A stretch of 64,000 nucleotides of DNA from contig OY969793.1 of NCBI GenBank assembly GCA_963703145.1, positions 3,286,001-3,350,000 of the forward strand, given 5' to 3'. Below are positions 8,277-17,255 of the stretch, in pieces. The number at the start of each line of letters is the position of its first letter. Positions within the stretch are counted from its first letter, which is position 1. The notes below the pieces were generated by a model, which worked only from the letters and a program-made list of their open reading frames with translations, made no database searches and was not told the DNA's origin. Position numbers and translations under genes: made by a program. This DNA is from Bog-756 sp963703145 (lineage in GTDB: Bacteria; Actinomycetota; Acidimicrobiia; Acidimicrobiales; RAAP-2).

Positions 8277-8984
8277 TTACCAGAGTGGTGACCAGCTGCT
8301 GGTCCGGAGCAGCTTGCTCTCCCATTGGTCACGCACCTCGAGGCCCCTGGCCATATAGCTCCCCGGCCAGGTGTCCGGGTCGTACTCCTCCCGACTGGTG
8401 AGCAGACCCCCCAGGGATCCGTAGTTCATGATCTTCTGCATCAGCATGGCCTCGGGGCGCACCCCTGTTCCGTGGGCCACCCGGAAGCAGCCAACGATGT
8501 CGAGGAGCTGTCGGTCCGGTGGGGTCTGGCGCATGAACTGCCAGTACTCCCGGTCCCAGAATTCGATGTACTCGTCCAACGGTGCGTCGGGCCAGCCGGT
8601 GTCGAGCATGTACACCGACAGATCGTGCTGCCGTCCGTCGGTGGGGACGCTGGCCAGATCGACCTCGTGGAGGGCGGACCAGTAGACCGGGGTGACCAGC
8701 TTCCCCTCGGCATCGTGGCGGCACCGCTCGATGCGGCCGGCCAGTTCGGCCAGATCCCCGTCGAGCATCCGGCGGGCGACCGACTCCCACGCGGCACCGT
8801 CGGCCAGCGCAGTGATGGTCACCACCTGGTACGCCGGCCCACTGCCCATGGCGTGGTTCAGGTACCAGACCAGGCGGACGTCGGCGCTTTGGGCCAGTGC
8901 ACCCATCCACTCGGTGCGGTAGAGGTCCTCGAACTCCGAGGCGCGGCGACCGATGAGCCGGTGGGTCTCGATCATGAACAGCAT
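8277..8984 (-). CDS. Conserved protein of unknown function, NIPSNAP/dimeric alpha-beta barrel-like, copy 1
   Basis: 235 residues. It begins MLFMIETHRLIGRRASEFEDLYRTEW, then RLVWYLNHAMGSGPAYQVVTITALADGAAWESV, a pattern typical of dimeric ferredoxin-like barrels such as NIPSNAP. A second half repeats the theme (DLSVYMLDTGWPDAPLDEYIEFWDRE), suggesting an internal pseudo-duplication. It ends RDQWESKLLRTSSWSPLW. A paralogue lies immediately upstream on the same strand (9046-9746). The start has aggga 6 nt upstream. The role is unknown, possibly heme or small-molecule binding by analogy with the fold. Confidence 0.6.
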   Translation of the reverse strand: MLFMIETHRLIGRRASEFEDLYRTEWMGALAQSADVRLVWYLNHAMGSGPAYQVVTITALADGAAWESVARRMLDGDLAELAGRIERCRHDAEGKLVTPVYWSALHEVDLASVPTDGRQHDLSVYMLDTGWPDAPLDEYIEFWDREYWQFMRQTPPDRQLLDIVGCFRVAHGTGVRPEAMLMQKIMNYGSLGGLLTSREEYDPDTWPGSYMARGLEVRDQWESKLLRTSSWSPLW

Positions 8985-9045
8985 CGGGCGTCCCTTCGTG
9001 CGCGGCCCGCCCCGGCATCGGCCCGCCCAGGTTCCGTGAGTGGCC

Positions 9046-9746
9046 TCATTGCAGTGGTGACCACACGGCGGTCCGGAGCAGGCTGGACCGCCACTGGTCC
9101 CGGAGGTCGAGGGCCTCGTGCATCCAGGACCCCGGTCCGGTGACCTCGGGCGGGATGTCGTTGGTCAGGAGATGGATCAGGCGGGGCAGGCTGGTCAGCT
9201 TCTGGAGCAGGGTCACCTCGGGATACCGCCCGGCCCCCGGCATGGTCTGCAGGGCCAGGCCGATGTGCATGTGGAGCCGGGAGTCCTCGGCACCGAGCGA
9301 GGGGGCGTAGACCGAGCCCGCCGCTCGGATGTAGTCAGCGATCCTCCCGGGGAAGGGCCACATGGTGTCCTCCATGTACATCGTTGGATCGTGCGTTTGG
9401 GGTTGGGTCGGAACGTCGGCCAACGAACCGACCGAAGGCGACCACTCGAGCGGGCAGAGGATTCGGCTACGGGATTCGTGCTGGAGCCCGTCGAGGTGGC
9501 GGCCCAGGATTGCAGGTCGCCGTCGGCGACCCGGTCGGCCAGCCGCGCCCACGCCGCTCCGTCCTCCACCCCGGTCACAGTGACGACCCGGTAGGAGGGT
9601 CCACTCCCGTGCGCCAGGTCGAAGTACCACAGCAGACGGGCACTGTCGTCGTGGGCCAGTGCCGGCATCCAGCCGTCGCAGAAGGCCTCCTCGAACCGGG
9701 TCGCCTCCTTGCCCACCACCCGGTGCACTTCGTGGATGAACAGCAC
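9046..9746 (-). pseudogene. Paralogue of the 8277 gene, frameshifted (copy 2)
   Basis: The first frame reads MLFIHEVHRVVGKEATRFEEAFCDGW and RLLWYFDLAHGSGPSYRVVTVTGVEDGAAW, matching copy 1. After GDLQSW it drifts. The neighbouring frame then continues GRHLDGLQHESRSRILCPLEWS, DPTMYMEDTMWPFPG and ends LRDQWRSSLLRTAVWSPLQ, again matching copy 1. Restoring one G to the GGG run at 9503-9505 rejoins the frames into about 234 residues. The ends are conserved with copy 1, so the break is recent or a sequencing error. Confidence 0.7.
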
Positions 9747-9855
9747 CGTCCCCCCGGTTTCTCGGATCCGTCGCAGGCGTCACGCTGGGTACGCAACCCC
9801 ACATTGCCCGACGGAGCCTATTGGGGACGGGCCCGCTCCGCTCAGGAGCCTCCGC

Positions 9856-10386
9856 TCAGAACGGCAGCCCCTCCACGCTCAGGGCGCCCGGAGGCAGGAG
9901 GGCGCCCTCGACCAGCGGGGTCCAGCAGGTCACCATGGGGACCGTGATCGGACCGCTGGGCTGGTCCGCGGTCACCGACACCGCGACTGGACTCCACCCG
10001 AGACGCTGATAGAAGGCCAGGCGCTCCGGAAGGCAGAACAGCATCCCGATCGACGGTCCCGCGCCGGCCATGCGCTCCATGGCCCCGGACACGAGCAGTG
10101 CGCCGACACCGTGGCCGCGACGGTCCTTGTTCACGATCACCCCGCCGAGTCCTGACACCATCAAGGGGCCGGTGGTCGTGTGCACCTGCGCATCTACCCA
10201 TCCGGCATGGGCCACCAGGCGTCCCTCGTCGGTCAGGCCGACGTGGCCGGTCTTGTCCCGCCAGACGATGGCCAGGTGCTCGGTCTCGAAGGGATCCGTC
10301 TCACCGTCCACGATCCCGGCGTAGTCCGCCGGACCGAACGAGGCAAGGTCGACCAACTCCACAGCGGGCACGGTAGTCGGTACCAT
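9856..10386 (-). CDS. GNAT-family N-acetyltransferase
   Basis: 176 residues with the GNAT core: LVAHAGWVDAQVHTTTGPLMVSGLGGVIVNKDRRGHGVGALLV contains the acetyl-CoA pyrophosphate loop RRGHGVG (motif A), followed by FCLPERLAFYQRLGW, the usual motif B with its terminal Y-x-x-x-G-W. It transfers an acetyl group from acetyl-CoA to an unidentified amine. It is divergent from the hydrolase at 10442, with 55 nt between starts, so the two may share control. Confidence 0.8.
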   Translation of the reverse strand: MVPTTVPAVELVDLASFGPADYAGIVDGETDPFETEHLAIVWRDKTGHVGLTDEGRLVAHAGWVDAQVHTTTGPLMVSGLGGVIVNKDRRGHGVGALLVSGAMERMAGAGPSIGMLFCLPERLAFYQRLGWSPVAVSVTADQPSGPITVPMVTCWTPLVEGALLPPGALSVEGLPF

Positions 10387-10441
10387 CGGCTGATGGTGGG
10401 CCGAACCGTGGCCCCGAGCGCCTCCCTAGGAGGATCGAACC

Positions 10442-11260
10442 GTGCCCGAGCTCCAAGTGGCGGACGTCACCTTGTCGTACCAGGTGGTCGGCGAGGGTGA
10501 GCCGGTCCTGCTGGTTCCGGGCTGTGGGCAACCGGCGTCGGCCTTCGAAGTCGGCCTGGCACCGGCCCTGGTCTCGGCCGGACACCAGGTGATCCTGTTC
10601 GACAACCGGGGCGTGCCACCGAGCTCGATGCCTCCGGCGCCGTACTCGATCGGCCAGATGGCCGGGGACGTGCTCGACCTCTTAGACCAACTCGGCCTCG
10701 ACTCGCCGGTGTTCATGGCAGGTCACTCGCTCGGCGGCTGGATCACCGAGACCCTGGTGGTCGACCACCCCGAACGAGTACGGGCAGCAGCCCTCATGGG
10801 CAGCGCCAATCGCCCGACGTCGTGGGAGAAGGCCATCACGACCGTCGAGCGGGACCTGGCGGCGTCGGACGTCGACCTCCCCCGGCTGTATTACGCGTTG
10901 GAGACGCTCCGGTACCAGCCGTACCACGAACTGCAAGACGACGAGGTCGTCGACAGCTGGCTGGCACTCATGGGTGACCTCGAGCCGTGGCCCAATCCGG
11001 GGAGGCTGGGCCAGTACGAGGCGGCACTGGCGTGGTCTACCGACCCGGCACGGACCACGGCATGGCCGTCGGTCAGTGTCCCCTGCTTGGTGCTCGGGTT
11101 CGAGTACGACATCGACTCACCGCCGGCGCTGGCCCGCCAGGCCGCCGGGACCATTCCCCGGGCCGAGTACGCCGAGGTCGCCGGGGCCAGTCACCTGGGG
11201 TTCTTGACGCATGCGGGCGTCGTGGCCGACGTCCTCGTCGACTACTTCAGGCGTCACTGA
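10442..11260 (+). CDS. Alpha/beta hydrolase fold protein
   Basis: 272 residues starting GTG, preceded by aggagg. The lid-less alpha/beta hydrolase core shows LLVPGCGQPASAF (oxyanion hole region), VILFDNRGVPPS, the nucleophile elbow GHSLGG (serine near residue 98), a late acid near EYDIDSPPALA and the final histidine in GASHLGF. This looks like a complete catalytic triad. Relatives include esterases, C-C bond hydrolases and haloperoxidase-like enzymes, and the substrate cannot be chosen. The next gene starts 40 nt downstream on the same strand, suggesting one transcription unit through 13049. Confidence 0.85.
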   Translation: MPELQVADVTLSYQVVGEGEPVLLVPGCGQPASAFEVGLAPALVSAGHQVILFDNRGVPPSSMPPAPYSIGQMAGDVLDLLDQLGLDSPVFMAGHSLGGWITETLVVDHPERVRAAALMGSANRPTSWEKAITTVERDLAASDVDLPRLYYALETLRYQPYHELQDDEVVDSWLALMGDLEPWPNPGRLGQYEAALAWSTDPARTTAWPSVSVPCLVLGFEYDIDSPPALARQAAGTIPRAEYAEVAGASHLGFLTHAGVVADVLVDYFRRH

Positions 11261-11300
11261 CCTACCGTAGGAGTACTCCCGACCGATCGAGGTGGTCCTG

Positions 11301-12278
11301 ATGTGCACCCGGGTGCTCTACGTGGGACAGGACGGTCTGGTGATCACCGGGCGGTCGCTGGATTGGATGATCCCCACCGGTTCGAACGTCTGGGCGCTCC
11401 CGGCCGGCATCGGGAGGGACGGCGCGGCAGCCGACAATTCGTTCGTCTGGACCGCACAGCACGGCAGCGTGGTCACCACCATGTACGACGCGGTCACCCT
11501 CGACGGCGTCAACGATGCCGGCCTGGGGGCCAATGTGCTGTACCTGGCGGCCGCGACCTATCCCGTCCGCGACAGGGCCAGGGCCGGTCTGAGTGTGGCC
11601 GCCTGGGCGCAGTACGCGCTGGACTCGTTCTCGTCCGTGGGCGAGGCGGTGGAGGGCCTGGTGGACCCGCCGTTCCAGCTGGTGAGCCCGGTGCTGCCCG
11701 GCGGGTACGCCGCCACCGGGCACCTGGCCCTGTCGGACGCGTCAGGGGACTCGGCGATCCTCGAGTACCTGGGCGGGGAGGTGGTCGTCCACCACGGCCG
11801 CCAGTATGTGGTCATGACCAACGATCCCACCTACGACGAGCAACTCGCCCTGTGCGTGTACTGGGATGAGGTCGGGGGTAGTGCCATGCTGCCTGGCACC
11901 GAGCGCCCCGCCGACCGCTTCGTTCGGGCCCGTTACTACCTGGGCGCCTCGACGTTCAGCGGGGAGGCAGAGCGTGGCATCGCCGAGGTCTTCGCCATCG
12001 TGCGCAATGCGTCGGTGCCCATGATCAAGGCGACCCCGGAGAAGCCCAATGTGGCCCCGACGCTGTGGCGCACCGCCATCGACCACCGGTCCCTGACGTA
12101 CTACTGGGAGGCCACCGACCGGCCGAATGTCTTCTGGATCGAGTTGGCCAACCTCGACCTCTCGCCGGGTGCGGGAGCGAGACGTCTCGAGGCCGAGGGC
12201 GGGCCGACCCGCAACGGCGAGGTCTCCGGGTCGTTCGTCGGGGCCGAGCCATTCACCTACCTACCCGAGGCTTCCTGA
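11301..12278 (+). CDS. Linear amide C-N hydrolase (choloylglycine hydrolase / penicillin V acylase family, Ntn)
   Basis: 325 residues. The ATG at 11301 is followed directly by cysteine (MCTRVLY). In this family the initiator Met is removed and Cys becomes the N-terminal nucleophile, which is why this start is preferred to the GTG at 11292. Conserved features follow: GRSLDWM (the R-x-x-D-W motif near residue 17-22), a DGVNDAGLGANVLYL substrate loop, and YVVMTNDPTYDEQL with the catalytic Asn. It hydrolyses amides such as conjugated bile acids, acyl-homoserine lactones or penicillin V. A true signal peptide is absent, so it acts in the cytoplasm. Confidence 0.85.
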   Translation: MCTRVLYVGQDGLVITGRSLDWMIPTGSNVWALPAGIGRDGAAADNSFVWTAQHGSVVTTMYDAVTLDGVNDAGLGANVLYLAAATYPVRDRARAGLSVAAWAQYALDSFSSVGEAVEGLVDPPFQLVSPVLPGGYAATGHLALSDASGDSAILEYLGGEVVVHHGRQYVVMTNDPTYDEQLALCVYWDEVGGSAMLPGTERPADRFVRARYYLGASTFSGEAERGIAEVFAIVRNASVPMIKATPEKPNVAPTLWRTAIDHRSLTYYWEATDRPNVFWIELANLDLSPGAGARRLEAEGGPTRNGEVSGSFVGAEPFTYLPEAS

Positions 12279-12299
12279 CCCGTTGGGGGATCGACACCG

Positions 12300-13049
12300 T
12301 TGCGCGTACTCCTCGTCTCCGACCTCCACTACACCCTGCCCCAGTGGGACTGGGTGGTCACGGCGGCACCCGACTACGACCTGGTGGTGGTGGCCGGCGA
12401 CCTCCTCGACATCAACTCGGCCGTGGCGGTCCATCCCCAGAGCGTCGTGATCCTCCGCTATCTGGCGCTCCTGCACGAGGCCGGGCGTGTGGCCGTGGGA
12501 TCGGGCAACCACGACCTGACCGGCCCGGACGCAGCCGGCGAGCAGTCCGCCCTGTGGTTGGCCGAGGCCCGGGCGTCCGGCATCCCCACTGACGGCGACT
12601 CCGTGGCCGTCGGCGACGCGTTGGTCACCATCTGTCCCTGGTGGGACGGCCCGGTCGGTCGGTCCGCGGTCGAGGACCAGTTGGGCCGGGATGCCGGCCA
12701 ACGGCTGGCGCAGTGGCTGTGGGTCTATCACTGGCCACCACTCGGCTCGCCCACCTGCTGGACCGGACGACGTGACTATGGCGACGCCGACCTGGTCGGG
12801 TGGATCGATCGGTTCCGGCCCGACCTGGTCCTGACGGGCCACGTGCACCAGTCGCCGTTCAAGCCGGACGGTGCATGGGCCGATCGCATCGGTGACACCT
12901 GGGTGTTCAACGCCGGTCGCCAGATCGGACCGATTCCTGCCCACATCGAGCTGGATCTCACCGAGGGGTGGGCCACCTGGACGTCCCTGATGGGACGGGA
13001 GCGGGTGGCACTGAGCGATGCCTCCGGGCCGGTCCGAACGGTGTTCTGA
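12300..13049 (+). CDS. Calcineurin-like metallophosphoesterase
   Basis: 249 residues from a TTG start with ggggga about 9 nt upstream. All five metal-ligand blocks are visible: DLH (residues 8-10), GDLLD (near 39), GNHD (near 71), a single histidine in YHWPP (near 144) and GHVH (near 181). It is a dinuclear-metal phosphoesterase of the cytosolic YfcE/Icc-like group, with an unknown substrate. It follows the Ntn hydrolase by 21 nt and probably belongs to that transcript. Confidence 0.85.
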   Translation: MRVLLVSDLHYTLPQWDWVVTAAPDYDLVVVAGDLLDINSAVAVHPQSVVILRYLALLHEAGRVAVGSGNHDLTGPDAAGEQSALWLAEARASGIPTDGDSVAVGDALVTICPWWDGPVGRSAVEDQLGRDAGQRLAQWLWVYHWPPLGSPTCWTGRRDYGDADLVGWIDRFRPDLVLTGHVHQSPFKPDGAWADRIGDTWVFNAGRQIGPIPAHIELDLTEGWATWTSLMGRERVALSDASGPVRTVF

Positions 13050-13056
13050 GCCGTAC

Positions 13057-13539
13057 TCAGTAGTCCGGGTCGGGGTCCCGCGTCGATCCGGTGCGGATAG
13101 CCGGCGGGTTGTGCATGGTGATGTTGGCCAGCACCTCGTTCACCATGGCCAGACCGGGGGCGTCCCCGTACTGGTGCTCCAGGTCCGCCAGGTACGCCGT
13201 GACACTGGTCAATCGGTGAGCCAGGCCCCTGGCCACCAGGGTCATTACGTCGGGGTCGCCGTCGAGGAAGGCCTGCCCGTCGACGGCGTGTCGGAGACGC
13301 GAGGACTCGGTGGCCCGCACCGTCGCCCAGTGGGGGATGCCGAGCAGCAGCGACACGTCGCCCACCAGAGCGCCCGGCTGGGTGATGGCTCCGACCACGA
13401 CGTCGCCCTTCCACACGCCCAGGGCCCCGGATGCCAGGACCCATAGGCCACCGCTCGGCCCACCCTGCTCGAAGACGGTGCCACCGGCGGGGACGTCGAT
13501 CTCGGGAAGGTGGGCGGCGAGGTCCAGCAGGTCGGACAC
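13057..13539 (-). CDS. Cyclic nucleotide-binding domain protein
   Basis: 160 residues forming one cNMP-binding beta-roll: PAGGTVFEQGGPSGGLWVLASGALGVWKGDVVVGAITQPGALVGDVSLLLG, with the phosphate-binding segment replaced by PGALVGDVSLL. A helix rich in arginine follows. There is no DNA-binding HTH, so it is a sensor or partner domain rather than a Crp regulator. It converges with the phosphoesterase at 13049, leaving only 7 nt between stops. The start is GTG, with TACCAT 6 nt upstream suggesting a leaderless transcript. Confidence 0.75.
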   Translation of the reverse strand: MSDLLDLAAHLPEIDVPAGGTVFEQGGPSGGLWVLASGALGVWKGDVVVGAITQPGALVGDVSLLLGIPHWATVRATESSRLRHAVDGQAFLDGDPDVMTLVARGLAHRLTSVTAYLADLEHQYGDAPGLAMVNEVLANITMHNPPAIRTGSTRDPDPDY

Positions 13540-13545
13540 GCGCCC

Positions 13546-13551
13546 ATGGTA
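13546..13551 (-). promoter_or_regulatory. -10 box TACCAT for leaderless cNMP-binding gene
   Basis: On the minus strand TACCAT lies exactly 6 nt before the GTG start at 13539, without a Shine-Dalgarno sequence between them. Confidence 0.45.
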
Positions 13552-13690
13552 GCCAGCGTGCGTGCTCCCAGCCGATGCCCGAAGGCAGTCGGTGCAGCGA
13601 CAGAGGCGCTCCGAGTAGTTTCAGTCGCGGTATGCCCGACTCCTGGTGGCCAGCGTGTGCAGCCGGGCCGGGACGTCCGGATCCCGGTCG

Positions 13691-16012
13691 ATGAGCGACC
13701 CCGGCGACCGCCAGGGTGCCACCGGGACTGGCGGCGACCGGTCGGGACTGGTGTCGCGGGTGCGCGCAAAGGACCCCGGACTCCTGGCCATCAAGCGGTC
13801 GCTGCGGGCCGCCGTCGTGATGCCGCTGGTCTTTGCCCTGGCCCACCAGTTCTTCACCAACCCCCAGGTCGCTCTGTTCGGGGCGTTCGGGTCGTTCTCC
13901 CTCCTCCTTCTGGTTGAGTTCGCCGGCCGGCCCCGTACCCGGCTCGTCTCCTATGGCGCACTGTTCGTCGTCGGCGCGGCCTTCATCGCACTGGGCACGG
14001 TGGTGTCCACCCACAAGGTGGCCGCCGTGGTGGTGATGGCGGTCGTGGGTTTCGTGGTGCTCTTCGCCGGCATCGTCTCCCCTCAGGCCGCCACGGCATC
14101 GACCGCCGCGCTGTTGACCTTCGTCCTCCCGGTCGCCGTGGCCCAACCGGCGTCCGCCGTCGGTCCCCGGTTGATCGGCTGGGCCCTGGCCGGGGTCTTC
14201 TGCATCACCGCCTGCATGGTGGTGTGGCCTCCGCCGTGGCACGACGACCTCCGACGGCGCCTGTCGGCCACGGTCTCTGCTGTCGGACGGCTAGTGGCGG
14301 CCCACGGTACGGGTGAGGACGATCAGGCGGCGCGGGCCAAGGTGGCCTCCGAGCTCGTCCTGTTGAGACAGCAGTTCCGGGGGACCCCCTACCCCCCTAC
14401 GGGTGCGGCGGGCCACGCCGTGGCCCTGGCCAAGCTGGTGGGCCGGGTCGAGTGGGTGGCCGGTAACGCCGCCCAGATCGGTGACGCCGCAGCCGCGACC
14501 GGCCTGGCATCGGTCCGGGCGGTGATCGGGGCGGTCGCCGACACGTTGGCGGCGTGCGCCCCACTGATCTGCGACGGCCATGCCCACCCGGTCGACGATC
14601 CCGCCGTCATCCGCACCGCCCAGGAGGCCGCCAGTCGGCTGGACGGGCTCGTCACGAGCGAGCTCGACGCTGAGGTCTCCTCGTTGATCGACCCGGACGT
14701 CGAGCTGGTCGGCGCCGGTCGCCACCCCGGGGAGGTCGGCTCGCCCCATGGGCTGGCGTCGGTCCTCGATCCGAGCTTCGCCACCCGGGCGTTGGGCATC
14801 GCCACCGAGATGGTGGCCGATGCCGCGCTCGAGGCGGCAGGGGCCCAAGCCGCCGGGGATCGACGGCTCGGACCAGGCGGTGACCCAGCGCCGCGCCTGT
14901 TCTGGAGCCGGCTGACCTCTCACCTCTCGTTCCGCTCCGTGTGGTTCCGCAACGCACTGCGAGGTGCGGCCGGCTTGGCCCTGGCTGTCGGGGTGGTGGA
15001 GGTCACCGACGTCGAGCACGGGTTCTGGGTGGTGCTGGGCACCCTCTCGGTGCTGCGCTCCAACGCGCTCGGCACCGGGTCGACGGCCCTGCGGGCCATC
15101 GGAGGGACCACCGTCGGCTTCGTGGTGGGATCGGCCATCATGGTCGGGGTCGGGAGCCACACCGTCTTGTTGTGGGCTCTGCTCCCCGTGGCGGTCCTCG
15201 TGTCGGGCGTGGCTCCGTCGATGATCTCGTTCGCCGCTGGCCAGGCTGGCTTCACCGTTGTGGTGGTGATCCTGTTCAACATCATCGATCCCACCGGGTG
15301 GAAGGTCGGGCTCACCCGAATCGAGGACGTGGCCATCGGGTGCGGGGTCAGCATCGTGGTCGGGTTGCTGTTCTGGCCCCGGGGGGCCACCGCCGCACTC
15401 GGCCGGGCCCTAGCCGATGCGTTCACCATGAGCTCGGGCTACCTGGCCGATGCCGTCGACCGGCTGACCGTTCCCAACCGCCAGGTGGACACGGGGCCGG
15501 CCCAACGGGCCTCCCACCGTGCCTACCTCCGGCTGGACGACGCCTTCCGGCAGTTCATGGCCGAGCGCGGGGCCAAGGTGGTCCCGGTCGACACCGTGGC
15601 CAGTCTCCTGACCGGTTCGAACCGGATCCGGCTGGCGGCCTACACGCTGACTACCCTGCCGATGATCCCGCTGGCGCCCGGACAGTCAGAGCTGGAGTCG
15701 GTGGCGGTGGCCGGCGCGGTGCTCCGCGACGCCTGCGCCTCAAGCCACCGCTGGTATGAGGAGTTCGCCGAGCTGTTGTCGGATCGGCGCGATGTCCTCG
15801 ACCGGCCCCCGGTGCACGACGAGACCCTCCACGGTGTTCTCCGGGAGGCGTTCGACGACGCCCGGGCGAAGCGGCGCAGCGACCGCCTGCGCACCATGCT
15901 CCAGATGCTGTGGGCCGATGAACTGCTCGAGGCCCAGAGCCAGGTACAGGCCGACCTGGCCGAATCGGCCGACCGGTTCATCCAGCGCGGGCACCGGCGT
16001 CTGCTGGTGTGA
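13691..16012 (+). CDS. FUSC-family / aromatic acid exporter-like membrane protein
   Basis: About 773 residues from ATG 13691 (GTG 13646 is an alternative). The architecture is duplicated. A first block of about six membrane helices (residues 40-180) is followed by a cytoplasmic helical region (180-420). A second six-helix block then carries RNALRGAAGLALAVGVVEVTDVEHGFWVVLGTLSVLRSNALGTGSTALRAIGGT, the hallmark FUSC motif near residue 450, and a C-terminal helical domain ends the protein. FUSC proteins (AaeB and fusaric-acid-resistance type) export aromatic carboxylic acids. It fits a soil or aquatic organism handling aromatics. No partner membrane-fusion gene is adjacent. Confidence 0.8.
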   Translation: MSDPGDRQGATGTGGDRSGLVSRVRAKDPGLLAIKRSLRAAVVMPLVFALAHQFFTNPQVALFGAFGSFSLLLLVEFAGRPRTRLVSYGALFVVGAAFIALGTVVSTHKVAAVVVMAVVGFVVLFAGIVSPQAATASTAALLTFVLPVAVAQPASAVGPRLIGWALAGVFCITACMVVWPPPWHDDLRRRLSATVSAVGRLVAAHGTGEDDQAARAKVASELVLLRQQFRGTPYPPTGAAGHAVALAKLVGRVEWVAGNAAQIGDAAAATGLASVRAVIGAVADTLAACAPLICDGHAHPVDDPAVIRTAQEAASRLDGLVTSELDAEVSSLIDPDVELVGAGRHPGEVGSPHGLASVLDPSFATRALGIATEMVADAALEAAGAQAAGDRRLGPGGDPAPRLFWSRLTSHLSFRSVWFRNALRGAAGLALAVGVVEVTDVEHGFWVVLGTLSVLRSNALGTGSTALRAIGGTTVGFVVGSAIMVGVGSHTVLLWALLPVAVLVSGVAPSMISFAAGQAGFTVVVVILFNIIDPTGWKVGLTRIEDVAIGCGVSIVVGLLFWPRGATAALGRALADAFTMSSGYLADAVDRLTVPNRQVDTGPAQRASHRAYLRLDDAFRQFMAERGAKVVPVDTVASLLTGSNRIRLAAYTLTTLPMIPLAPGQSELESVAVAGAVLRDACASSHRWYEEFAELLSDRRDVLDRPPVHDETLHGVLREAFDDARAKRRSDRLRTMLQMLWADELLEAQSQVQADLAESADRFIQRGHRRLLV

Positions 16013-16108
16013 GGTGGGGCGGACTCGTCGGCCGCCCCCAATGTCGTTCGGCATCGAGCGTGCCCCAGTCACTATCGTGAGGTCATTGCCCAGCGCCGGA
16101 GGTCCACC

Positions 16109-16495
16109 ATGGGAAGTGCCGAGGATGCCGAACGACTCATCCGTGAGTTCGGTGAGACGTTCACCAAGCACGATGCCGAGGCGCTGCGGCCGTTCTTCAC
16201 CGACGATGTCGTCTACCACAACATGCCGATGGATCCCGCCGTCGGGATCGACGCCGCGGTGGCGTTCATCGACGGCTTCTTCGGGATGTGCGAGGCCATG
16301 ACGATCGAGACCACCCACCTCGCGGTGCGCGGTGACGTGGTGCTGACCGAGCGGATCGACACGTTCACCGTCGGGGAGACGGTTGCCGCCCTACCCGTGA
16401 TGGGAACCTTTGAGCTGCGCGACGGGAAGATCAGCGCCTGGCGGGACTACTTCGACCTGGGCCAGATCACCGCGATGTTGTCGGGTGAGGCCTAG
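16109..16495 (+). CDS. Limonene-1,2-epoxide hydrolase-like / SnoaL-fold protein
   Basis: 128 residues with a cystatin-like cone fold. VVLTERIDTFTVGETVAALPVMGTFELRDGKISAWRDYFDLGQI carries the Arg-x-Asp and the WRDYFD aspartate that form the Asp-Arg-Asp site of limonene epoxide hydrolase, with N and Y in DDVVYHNMPM as water-binding partners. It would open an epoxide by direct water attack; the natural epoxide is unknown. The ATG is preceded by ggagg. It is single, flanked by a plus-strand transporter and a minus-strand channel gene. Confidence 0.8.
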   Translation: MGSAEDAERLIREFGETFTKHDAEALRPFFTDDVVYHNMPMDPAVGIDAAVAFIDGFFGMCEAMTIETTHLAVRGDVVLTERIDTFTVGETVAALPVMGTFELRDGKISAWRDYFDLGQITAMLSGEA

Positions 16496-16625
16496 ATCCT
16501 TCGGTTCACACCGTGGCCCTGGCCGGCGTCTTCGCCATGTCGGGTGGGCTGATCACAGGCGAGGTCCTCTGCCGCCATCCCTCGGCCGGATCAAGCGAGG
16601 GGACTCCCGCTCCGGCTCTCGCCTC

Positions 16626-17254
16626 CTAGTGGATCTTCGGGAGGTTCCAGTGCTGCCACGCGGCCACGATCCGGAGCGCGAAGCAGGCGGCCCCACCCAC
16701 GAGCATCACCGGAGCGCGGGGGAGGTCCCGCTTGAGCCCAAGCACCACGAGGGACGCCCCGAGCAGCGCGGCCACCGCGTAGATGTCCACCCGGAGGACG
16801 GCTGGGACCTTGCCCACCAGGACGTCGCGCATGGCGCCGCCGCCGACGGCAGTGAGGGTGCCCATGAAGGCCGCGCTCACTGGGATCAGACCGAAGTCAA
16901 GAGCCTTGGCCGCACCAGAGGCACAGAACAGCCCCAGGCCGGCGGCGTCGAGGCCGGTGAGCAGCCAGGCGGGGATCTGCCCCACCGGCTGGTGGAGCAC
17001 GAAGGTGAGGGCACCCGCAACCACCGCCAGTGGGATGTACAACCAATCGGTGATGGCGGCCGGTGGGGTGGCCCCGATGAGGACGTCGCGGAGCATCCCA
17101 CCACCCATGGCGGTGACGCACGCCAGCACCACCACCCCGAAGAGGTCGAGATGGGCGACGATGCCCACGGCGGCCCCTCGACGGCGAAGACCGCAGTGGC
17201 CCCCAGGTCGAACCTCCGCAGCAGGGGCGAGGAACCGTCCAGTGCGGTGGTCAG
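16626..17254 (-). pseudogene. TRIC-type channel (UPF0126, YadS-like), frameshifted near N-terminus
   Basis: The reading frame from 17168 gives LDLFGVVVLACVTAMGGGMLRDVLIG, a second GGGAMRDVLVG repeat and about six membrane segments, the double-repeat TRIC/UPF0126 pattern of a cation channel in the cytoplasmic membrane. It lacks the first helix. That helix, LLRRFDLGATAVFAVEG, sits in the adjacent frame just upstream. Adding one G to the G run complementary to 17174-17177 joins them as FAVEGAAVGIVAHLDLFG. No ordinary start codon is evident after the stop of the neighbouring hydrolase (CTG at 17254 is the nearest), so the true start is unresolved. Confidence 0.75.
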
Positions 17255-17255
17255 C

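Noticed and set aside
12776..14242. Minus-strand open frame of 488 residues across the phosphoesterase and FUSC genes
   Set aside because: Composition typical of antisense GC bias; it spans two convincing genes.
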